Below are positions 53,001 to 64,000 of a stretch of DNA of 64,000 bases, piece after piece (the first letter of the stretch is position 1; every line of letters begins with the position of its first letter). This DNA is from Euborellia annulipes (lineage: Eukaryota > Arthropoda > Insecta > Dermaptera > Anisolabididae). The notes beneath the pieces are model-generated. The model did not search any database. It was not told where the DNA came from and saw only the letters and a program-made list of their open reading frames with translations. The position numbers were made by a program, and so were the translations under genes. The stretch covers positions 1 through 64,000 of the forward strand of contig JAKCPI010016343.1 in the NCBI GenBank assembly GCA_023213315.1, in the 5' to 3' direction.

Positions 53001-56000
53001 TTGAAAATTTCGATTTTTCTAAACTTTAAGCCGTTTGCGGCACGTCTAAATGACCTCCGATTGGAATGAAACTTAAAATTTATATGTATTCTAACTATCT
53101 GCATAATTTGACGGGGTGCGGCGTTAAAAATAATTTGAAGTTTCTAAATAAAAGCCGTTTTAGAGCCCATTTTCGACTAAAATCTATTTTTCTCTATATC
53201 TCTAAAACTGTGCCTGATGGAAAAATTCTAACGACATATCTGAATTCAGGATGAAAAAATGCACTAGGTTCACTAATCAGATATCTTGTGAAAAAAACCT
53301 TGTCGACTAGTGTAATTTTCTATCGTATCAGATTTTAATACTTTTTTTACTTTCTTTTACCCTATATATGAAATATACAGTATAGAAGAGAAAGTATTGC
53401 GATCATTTACTTTCTCTTACCTTATATAAATTAATATATGTATTAGATTCATGGCAAAAATTCGATGTCGAGATTTTAATTTAGTAACGTTGTACGAGAC
53501 GTTGCTTCTTTCCATGCTTCTCTCTACCCTAAATCTTCTCAATCCTATGAACCTCTCTTATAGAGGAAAAGGAAGCAAGCGACTCCACACTATTCTAAGA
53601 GAATAAAGGATACATACATACCTAAAATATGTCCAAAAAGAATAGGGGAGGGCAGAAAAGCTAGTAGACAGTTTAGCGAGAGTCCAAGGGCAAATGAGAT
53701 TGATTTGTCCTTCACATCAACGCATCTAAATAACACGAAATAAATAATAAAATTAGAAAGTGCCCAAGATTGCTAAACTAATCTAGCTCCTTCTTACCTG
53801 GCGCTTACTAAAAAATCTGACGTCATTCCAGACCAGTTGAAAAAATTGAGAATACAAAAGACAATTAAGAAAATATGGAATTGAGTTGAACAAGAGATGG
53901 TACATGCCTCTTCAGTCAGAGGAGATGAGTTTAGAGGCAAACAATTGCAATTGGAAAATTCCTGAAAATTATAAATTATAGTAAGTTACAATTTAATTAA
54001 CAAATAAATGCGGGATTTAAGTGAGATCTTTAATAAAGAGAAAAATTTAATTAATAACTAGCTTCACCGCCTGCCTTAGCGGGACTCTCTTCTAAATGAC
54101 CGTGGACCTTTAATCTATAAAGATCGAATATTGTTTTATTTAAAACCTATACACACCTCAATCGCAACTGGCATCTGGCCGTAGCCATCTACAGGCCCCC
54201 CGTGAAATTATTTCTAACTCCTCCTCCTCCTGTGTTCATTTCTATCTAACGAGCTAATTCTTATTTCAGGTTCCACCCGGTTCCTTTTATCCAAACTCTT
54301 CTATCCTAAGGAGGAAATCCTAGTTTGAGGAAGGACTCTCTCAGCCTCCTCCTTTAGAAGATGCATCGCTGAGAGGGAACCTTCCTTACGTCCCTTCCAC
54401 AGGACGGGATGTCACTAGAACTCCCTCTCCTCGTAGAGTTGCCTGGAGGCTATTGTGGAGACATCCAATACTCCAATCCAGGTCGTACTTGAGGATTCGT
54501 TTACATTAAATAAATAATTGGCAAAAGGAACGGGAGCCTTCCCGGGAACAGCAGCCAGGTTAAATAAAAGCTTTATATTTCTTTGCCGACGTTTCGGGTG
54601 CTAGTCGCACTCATAATCAGGGCAAGCAAAATTGTCAAAATATAGTACAGGTTATGCGGTCCTTAAAATTAATTTCATGTTTATACATGTATTCCTTCGT
54701 TCGTAGCATCTATAGTATGTACAATAATAAAACTTATCACAAAAGGTTTTGGTAGAATTCATTTGTATACATGTATAAACATGAAATTAATTTTAAGTAA
54801 CGTACCGCATAACCTGTACTATATTTTGACAATTTTACTTGTCCTGAGGATGAAGTGCGACTAGCACCCGAAACGTCGGCAAAGAAATATAAAGTTTTTA
54901 TTTAACCTGACTGCTGTTTCCGGGCCTTTTTGCCAATTTGAATATCTTCAGCCATTCAACTCAAGAAATTCTATCAATTAAATAAATATATTTATTTAAT
55001 GAAAAAATCCCGCACGTCGAAGATGTGAACACGAATTTTCTTTGTAGAGCCCGCACCCCTAGCTCGCTAAACTTGAATGTAAAATAAATCCAGTTTGAAA
55101 TTCCAACGCAAAGTTAGTCAAACTGAGCGTGACATACAGACGGATACTCTTCAATTACATACCTATTCAATTTATTTAAATTAATTTGTAGCTTATACTT
55201 TAAACTCTACTGGTAGTTATTGATTTTGAAGAAAGAAGAAACAGATCTTACTCACCCTGGTGCCATTGATGAGGAGAGCATTGGTACAGCCGGCATGGCA
55301 AGCTGAGTAAAAAATTAAATCTTTCTCTGACGAGCAAACTGGAGCGTAGTTAACAAATTCACAATGGCATTGTTCATTACAGGTAGAATTCATTTGTATC
55401 CTGGTCTCAAAAAAAAGACATCATATTGTTTTGGTTAGAATAGAAAAAAAAATGTTATTATTTATTCCCATATTAATAGTGATTGTGATATTTTTTTAAC
55501 TCGACTGTAGGCTCTAGTTAAAGCATTATATTTAATAATATTTAAAATAAGAGAAACTCCCTATATAACCATAAAATTTTTCGTGTATTTGTTAAAATAA
55601 TATTATGTTGTTTTATATATGGTATTTTCTAAATCTACGAGGTAGAGAATCAGTCAAAGGAAGAAAATTAATTTTTAACTAGCCGCGCCGCCCGCCTTCG
55701 GCGGGCTTCGCGTCTAGCCAGGGGGCTACGCCCCTCTGGACCCCTCGCCTTTTCTTTTTTTTTTTTTTTTTTTTAAAAACATTCACACTTTTTTCTCATT
55801 CACACTCACATTCACACAGTCTTTTCGGCAACTGAGGCCATTTAAGACTTATTACGATAATCAGTATGTTTAATATATCAATTGGGGGTCCAGGCATTTT
55901 TATTTAAGTCATTTGGTATCCAAATGCCTTAAATAAAATTATCGGACTGCCTGGGGTCCGAACCCGAGACGTTCGGTATAGAAGGTAGGCACGCTACCAA

Positions 56001-56048
56001 CTACTCCAAGCCCCTTGGGCCGCCTTTTCTTAATTATGAAAAGAAAAT

Positions 56049-56088
<40 letters not shown>

Positions 56089-59000
56089 TCACACTCACAC
56101 ACACATTCACACAGTCTTTTCGGCAACTCAGGCCATTTAAGACTTTAGACGATAACCGTTGTGATTAATATATAAATTGTGGGTTGAGGCATTTCTATTT
56201 AAGCCATCTGGTATCCAAATGGCTTAAATAAAACCATCGGACTGCCTGGGTCCGAACCCGCGACGTTTGGTATAGGAGGTAGGCACGCTACTTACTACGC
56301 CAAACTCGGGGGCCTGAAAATTAATATTACTACGTATCCCAATCTAGTGCCTGCTTGAGCATTTGTTTACATTCATGGAATACACAAATGAAAAGAATAC
56401 AAAAATATTTCTCTATACACTTCCTATGGGAGAAATCGTAAATTTAAGAATTAATAACTCAAAAAGTTATAGGAATTTCCGTACCCGAGTATGTTTCCGG
56501 GGCTCTCCATAACGTCCTCTATAAGAATGCAAAATTTCGTTTCAAAATTCCAACGGGAAGTTGGTCAAACAGAGCGTGACAGACGGACGGACGGACGGAC
56601 GGACAGACAGACAGACGGACACTCCGCAATTATTATATATAGATATTTTTAATTTGAAAGATTATTCCATTCTTGACTGCCTAGAACACTCTGACCTCAA
56701 TTAATCATTTTATTTTATTATTTTATTAATATAAAATTGACTTTAATTTTTCTTAAAGAGAGATATAACCCAATGCTTTCAAATGGGTAAAGTTTTTTTT
56801 TTTTTGAGCGTCCCCATTTGTAGATTTGTGAATCAAAGTATTTTCCTGAACTCTCTATGAAGGCGCAAAATAATTTTTTTTTTCTTAGTGTTGACTTAGG
56901 ATTATTATATTGGACTTTTTTTCAGAATAAATTCACTTCAACACAATTAATTTTTTGGCGCATGGTTGCTAAAAAAATGCTTTAATTATTACCGCTGAGT
57001 TTCAAAGAATTGGGAGGTCTTACCCTTCCCTAAGGATAGAATATAACTTTGTCAAATTTCATTTTTATCCGATAAGTAGATTCAGATACCATCAAATGAA
57101 ATAACTATTGATCTACGTATATTTAATACGTAATGAAACCACAGAATTAGCTGTTTAGTCCGCCGAGAGCGAATAGTCCTATTAGGAAAAATTAACAAGA
57201 ACGAGAGTTTTAAGTATAAGAATATGGGATATATGTATAAGAATAGAATATTAATAATTTCATGTTGAAGTGGATGACGATCATTTGAAGAAATAAAATT
57301 AATGTAGTTTTCTTAAAGATTTTATCGTTTAAATAGAAAATTATTCTACTATTATTTGACCATTATTGTGAGTTTTCAAAATTATTGGCTAAATTAACAC
57401 AAAATTAACGTCAAAAAAAAAATTTTTGTTGAGAGGAAGAGCAAAGAACTTTCTTTACATCCCTTCCCCAGAACTGGATGTCACAGCAACTCCTTCTCCC
57501 CGTAGAGTTGCCTGGGTGCTATTGGAGGTGAGATCCAGAGGCAACCAAAAAGAAAATACTCAGAATGCTCTACAATTTCCTGATGTCGTTTCAGTGTTTT
57601 TAATTTTAAGAGAGAGTTGTGTGATGTGTGTCCAGCCACACCAGATTTTTTGTGGATAGCAATATATTAAAATATTTATTTTTTACATTAAAATGGGTTA
57701 TGATTTTATTTTATGTATAATCTCTGTGTCATATAGCTCGTAAATGGAATTGAGTTTCAAAGACTCGGGATTACTTCCCGTCCCAAGCGAGAAAAATTTA
57801 TTTCAATTTTATCGACTACCAATTATTTAAAATAAATAGGGATGTGAGGTGTAAATAGGCTTAAGTGCCTAAAAAAGAAGTAAAAACCTAAACGTTTCCA
57901 TACTCAGTACAAGGGGTTTCAAAAAATATTAAATTTTTTTTTTATATTCTTTTCACTTGAAATTTAATTAAATTTGTCACACTCATATTAATACCCCTCT
58001 CTGTTAATACTGGAAAGTTTTTTTGGCACACTATTGATATGAGATAGAAGGAATAAAATTTAAATCTAATATTTCACACTTTTCTTGGCCAATTTGCGTG
58101 CATTCAAGACTTAAATAGCATAAAAGACCAAGAATGCCAACGATGCTGACAACAAGATTCCAGGCTGCCAACCTCCGGGCTCTCGGCTTGTATTTCGATA
58201 TGTAAAGACCAGCTGAGAGGACACCAAGTGCTGAGCAGCCGAGGCCACCAATACCTGATAACAGACGAACGTATTATTAATATGCGTGTGGTTTTAGTTA
58301 AAAGAAAAAAAAATAGACGATCTAACCTGTTATAAAAGCAGAAGCACTTGGCGTTTTATGAAATTGTGTCTCAATATATTTCGGCATAAATGTATTAAAT
58401 GGCATCCAACCAAAATGATAAAAAATATTAGAGATGGTGTTATATACAAACACTCGATTAACAAAAAGACGTTTCAATGTCTCTAACATATCTGCAAAAA
58501 AAAAAATCTGGTGTTACTGACCGCAGACCACACAACATTTTCTTACCTTCGGTAATCGAAAGTTGTGTACTGTGCTTATCCCACCAGGATTTTTTATGAC
58601 GACATATATTTAATTTCCGCCGATATATTAAAATTCAAGATGTAAAATTTATAAACATGGGATAATATTTATATTTTGGCAATCATTTTCCTATCTTTCC
58701 TATGAAGTACAAGAGTAAACTGTGCTTTAAAAGATTTCAAGGGCAAAATGAGAATATACATTTTAAAGAGAATCTAAAAAATAATTGATTTATGAATTTT
58801 AAACAAAATCCTTGGAGCGAATTTTGAGAAAATCGAAAAAAAACTGAAAAAGTACATCAGTAGAGTACTAGTACTTTTTGATAGATTTTGATTAAAAGCT
58901 TATTTTTGCACCTCAGGAGGGCAACTAACTTAGAATGTTAGATATAAAATATCAAGTCCTAAAACCATCAGAATATTGATAAATATATACAGATGCTTTG

Positions 59001-59985
59001 AAACCCATAAATTGTCTCAGTAGCCAAAAGGAGGAAAAAAGTCTAGAGGATTTCTTTAGAAAGCCCGCACATCTTAATTCCTATGCGGAATATTAAAGAT
59101 CAACCCATTAAATAAAAATTATTCTACCATTATTCTACCACTATTCAAAGTTTTCAAAATAATTGGTTAAAATAACACAAATGTTAAAGTCAAAAAAAAA
59201 TTTTATGTTCCACAGGACTGGATGTCACAGCAACTCCCTCTCCTCGTAGAGTTGCCTTGGGGCTATTGTGGTCAGATCCAGAGGCAGCCAAAAAGAAAAT
59301 ACTCTGAATTCTTTACATTTTCCCGGTGACGTTTCGGTGCTTTCAATTTTTATGCTCCATCATCAGTCCATATATCTACTTTTCTCCATATTTTATTTTT
59401 GGCGGCCTCTGTCCTTCCTCTCAATAAAATACTTTTTGGCATCCCTTTAATATACACCTAACGATAATCTAATTTAATCAATCAATTATACTTATTCACT
59501 CATTTTATGAGGAGAGGGAGTTGTTGTGACATCCCGTCCTGTGGAAAGGACATAAAGAAGGTTCCCTCTCAGTGATGCATTCTTCGAAAGGAGTCCCTCC
59601 TCAATCTAGGACATCCTTCCTTTCATAGAAGAGGTTAAATAAAAGGAACTAAAAATAAGGATTAGGTCGTTAACTAAAGTGAGCGCAGGAGGAGGAGTTA
59701 GAAATAGGAAATAATGTAACTTCACGGAGTGCTGGTAGATGGCCTTTAGGTTTCGAGGTGTGTGTCTTCGTGCATCATGGGTAAATAAACGGGAATTCCG
59801 ATATGAATTTCAAATAATAATCACTCATTATTCAATTCCCTCTTGAGATTCGAGACGTCACTTTCTCTTTTTACTTTCTCGTATAGAGAAAGTTATGTAA
59901 TCGTAAAAAAATTCGACTTCGAGATTTTGATGTTTCTCCACGTTTTAGACCTCCCTGAGTCCAAAAAAACCATTTTTTGGCATTA

Positions 59986-60027
<42 letters not shown>

Positions 60028-63000
60028 CACGATTGCTTAAAAACCAAAGCAGCTAGATCGATGAAATTTGGTATATGCTCCTTACACTAAAATTGTAGAT
60101 TTCTATCAACTTTTGGAGTAAATACGTCACTTGGAAGTAGTACTTTACTTAAAAAGTTTTTTCAAAAAATTTTGAAATTTTCAATTTTTTTGTTATATTA
60201 TGATAAAATACTCAATTTTAAAAAAGCTTTTATTCTTTGACATTTTTTTCGAAAACTGAATAGTTTTTGAAATAATCAAAGAAGAAATAGAAAATATTCG
60301 TTAATTTTGATAAAAAATCAAAACAAAATCATACAGGTGTCATTAAAAAAAGGGTAAATATAAACAAATTCATTTGTTTCACAAATTCATTGTGTGTGTG
60401 TGAACACATTTGTTTCACAAATTCATTTGTTTATATTTGCCCTTTTTTTAATGACACCTGTATGATTTTGTTTTGATTTTTTATCAAAATTAACGAATAT
60501 TTTCTATTTCTTCTTTGATTATTTCAAAAACTATTCAGTTTTCGAAAAAAATGTCAAAGAATAAAAGCTTTTTAAAATAGAGTATTTTATCATAATATAA
60601 CAAAAAAATTGAAAATTTCAAAATTTTTGAAAAAACTTTTTAAGTAAAGTACTACTTCCAAGTGACGTATTTACTCCAAAAGTTGATAGAAATCTACAAT
60701 TTTAGTGTAAGGAGCATATACCAAATTTCATCGATCTAGCTGCTTTGGTTTTTAAGCAATCGTGTTTACACACACACCCAGACGTAATTCCAAAAGAATA
60801 TACGAGAAAGTCTCGGGGAAGTCAATCCCTATTTTTTTTTTTGTTTTTTTACTTTTAATGTATTAAGAAAAATTGCAATTTCAAATTCAAAGGGAAACAC
60901 GGTCCTAATTCTTTCTCTCTCTTTTTTTTTTTTTTTAATACTTCATAAATAAAAATTAATTTATTAAAATTAATGGAGTCAGTTAGATTGAATTAAATAA
61001 TTAAATTAATTAAATTCATTCTTTCCTTTTTTTATAATAAAAGAGAGATAAAGAAAAGAGAGCGAACCGACGTGAGGGTGCTGCTTCTTCCTCCCCTTCC
61101 TGCTCAGACTTTTTAAAGTTTTTTTTTTTAAATAACTTTTTCACATACCCGTTTGGGGGGGTTTTGGGGAAAGGGTGGAACAATAAATGAGAGAGATGAG
61201 AAAGAAGAAAAAAAAAACCCACCACCAACCAACAAATAAACAAATAAATAAATAAATAAAAAAAAAAAAAGAGGGGTTTTTTAAAAATAGGGAGGGGGGA
61301 GGGATTTTTAAAGGAGATGGGGGGGGGAAAATAAATAAATAAATAAATAATTTATTTTCTTTTGTATGGGTATCCAGAAATTCAATGAATATAAGGGAAA
61401 CTATAAAACTAAATACCCCGCTCCGGTGGCCGATCTAGGTTTGGATCCCAGAAGAAATCGAAAAATGATTTAGATACCAAATGTATCTGAGCTAGGCCTG
61501 GACAGTAATGGATTTTCATTACTGGGTTCCGGCAATGGAAAATGGGACCGGTTTTTACCGAAAGCGGGTAAAAACCGATTTTTGAGAAAAAGTTGGTAAA
61601 AGAATAATTAAATGTTGGCTGGATTATTATAATAATAGAGGAATGGAGATATCACCCAAATAGGAATGATCCAGGTTGAGTAAAACTCCCAGGATAAGAC
61701 GTTTTGGCCTGAATTTATTGTGGCCATCTTCAGTTATGCTCAGATATGTTCAGATGGCCAAATAAATTCAGGCCGAAATCTTTAGTTTTATTGAACCTGG
61801 ATCATTCCAATTTGGCTGATATCTCCATTCCTCTAGTATAATCGCATCACAGCCACAACCTGAAAAAGCAACTGGATTATTATAATATGTGGTGTATTGG
61901 CAGACAAAATGTCAGGTTCGTTGACATGGTAATTTAGCAATGTCTTTATCAATCTTTATTTAAAATTTGCGTTTGGAGGTCAACGAATCTGACATTCTAA
62001 GACCTATTTTCTTCTGATGATGAGTACAATCGGCACTTAAATCTTGAACACTTAGTTTTCACCTTGCCTGCCAAAACTCATTCTCATAATATCATTATAA
62101 AATACTATTTTCCATTATTATTGTTTTTTTCCCCTAAATTTAGACTGCCCCAAGTGCGACATTGTACCACTTATAGTAGTCATGGGGATTCAAAGTAGTT
62201 CTATTGTATTAGGTCCGACTTTTTACTTGAATCCCAAGATGGTAGTAATGCTCCATTTTACCAGAGTCGGACCTAATGGGAATAAAAATTATGGCTCAGG
62301 ATTCACTGTCGTAACTAGGTTAGGTTAGGTTGGGTTGAAGTGGCCGTTCCCAGAGAGGGAACACACTTAGGCCAATTAGGCCCTTTGTGATACCAGGGTG
62401 GGGGCTAAACCCCTTTCCTACTCTAAGAGGAGACATCACCAGGATGTTTGAATTATTTGCGGCAAGCTGGATTCGAACCCGAGCTCGGGTTGGAGACTTT
62501 TTGGTCTCCGTAATCCTCGGCTTAGCCATTGCCTCCTCGAATGTCGGAACTAACTCCGGTATTTCTCTAAATTTGACCTTAAGGTTAATAAAAAAACTTG
62601 TTGTATAGAGGTTACAACGTTTTCTGACACAGAACGTGTGGCTGGAACGTTGTAATTTTTACAAAAAAACCATACTTAAACCAAAAGAATTTTTTTTATT
62701 TAATGTTATGGCAGCAAAAATACAATGGTAGTAAATGTTATGACACATACCGAGCCACCAGGCGCCCAGCCAGCGATAATCCGTCATCGGGATGAGAGGC
62801 GTTGACAATGGCGAGATAAAGATACGCAACGAGAGAGAGGGAAAGTAAATAGCCTAGAGCTGGACCCAGCCTCTCAAAGAAATAAGAAACACCTGCAAAT
62901 CAAATACATTAAAATCGATTGATTGCCATTTGTTTGTCAACATACAGAACTTACTTATTAAACTGGGCGAATTGCTTTTGGTGGTATTGTCATCCATATA

Positions 63001-64000
63001 AGCGACGCCTATTGTGAAATAAAGAGGGCTTCCAATGCCGGAAAGGCATTTTGCCACGAACAGGATCAGAATCGGTATAAAATGAGCATCACTCTCTCTC
63101 CTTTCGTCTGATCACATTGGGAATCATCAACATCAGCTCGTTCTTCTAAACTACACAATGCTTCTTTAACTTCTATAATAGAAACCAAACACTGTTTACA
63201 GACAAAAAATGACAAAGGTTGCAGAGGCATTTCAGAGCAGGGCAGTGGATCTAACACAGATTAAAACACGTGTCACTTGTTTTGTTTTTGGAGTAAATCT
63301 GTGGAACAGAACAGTTTTGCTTTTGGGTGAAAAATCTGTTTTTGTTAACCCTATGAGGTACAATATCCTTTTTCTAGGTTTTTTTTTTTTTTTTTTTGAA
63401 TAAACTTTTTCTCAAGTAAAATGATACTACAGAATAAGCTGTCAAAACGATGTACTTATTGTCATATAAGGAAGCAAAATAAAAAAATCTGGTGTTACTG
63501 GTCGCACAGCACACAACTTTCTCTTACCTTCGGTAATCGAAAGCTATGTTCTGTGCTTGTCACACCAGATTTTTTCGAGATATATTTATTATAGTTTCCG
63601 TCGATATATTAGAATTCAAGAATGTAAAATTTATAAACATGGGTAAATATTTCTTTTGTTACCATAGCAACCATTTCTCACATCTTTCTTATGAAATACA
63701 AAAGTAAAGTGTGCTTCAGGATATTTTGAGGGCAAAATGAGAAAGAGCATCTAAAAAAATAATAGATTTTTGAATTTTAAACAAAATCGTTGGAGCGAAT
63801 TTTGAGAAAATCCCAAAAGGCTGAAAAAGTACATCAGTAAAGTACTAGCACTCTTTGGCCGATTTTGTTCAAAAACTTCGTGTTACGTCCCAGGGGGGTG
63901 TGTAACTTAAATATATAATTTCAACCTAATAGCTATTTTCTTTCTTGAGACATTTTGTTCACAGACAGACCATGTTGCGAAAATCACTTTTTACGACTTT

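Overview
This is eukaryotic DNA: AT-rich, dense in nested repeats, with long introns and spliced exons. The families present (BEL/Pao and gypsy LTR elements, Helitron, Tc1/mariner remnants, tRNA-derived SINEs, an Oatp-type transporter gene) fit an arthropod. A crustacean is my guess, but nothing in the sequence proves it.

The one recognisable host gene is an organic anion transporter (Oatp/SLCO family) on the minus strand, spread over 51762-63250 in seven exons I could delimit. They cover transmembrane segments 3-4, 7-8, the Kazal-like loop and the C-terminus. The N-terminus lies beyond the right edge. The exons for TM5-6 and TM9-11 were not found, and two exons carry an apparent frameshift in or beside a GA-repeat. 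A lone 40-codon terminal-exon candidate lies at 45800-45922 (+).

Layout. 1-1214: N-terminal part of a Helitron replicase, open to the left edge on the minus strand. 1.2-26 kb: intergenic or intronic DNA filled with SINEs, fold-back elements, MITEs, a Tc1 pseudogene and a mariner remnant. 26.2-35.3 kb: a rearranged gypsy element (both outer ends are the same LTR tip, 4-bp target duplication) split by a young, nearly complete BEL/Pao element (LTRs of 887 and 886 bp, 5-bp target duplication, gag, protease, reverse transcriptase, RNase H, integrase). 35-51 kb: more repeats. 51.7-63.3 kb: the transporter gene with repeat-filled introns. The right edge lies inside another repeat.

Repeat families defined here: SINE-1 (about 500 bp, tRNA-like head, TAA-type tail), SINE-2 (about 240-270 bp, tRNA-like head, A-rich tail), SINE-3 (about 170-230 bp, tRNA-like head), repeat A (about 650 bp, ending in a long hairpin) and repeat E (about 250-270 bp, found fused to SINE-1).

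The most interesting observation is a class of about ten fold-back elements of mostly unrelated sequence. They share a constant core (CTGANGA-T, a variable hairpin, then GAAACGTC) that matches the hammerhead ribozyme core, with helices that differ in sequence but stay paired. Seven have 12-16 bp target duplications and several have a short one-sided tail. I infer non-autonomous retroposons related to the hammerhead-bearing Penelope-like elements; no reverse transcriptase of that class is visible here.
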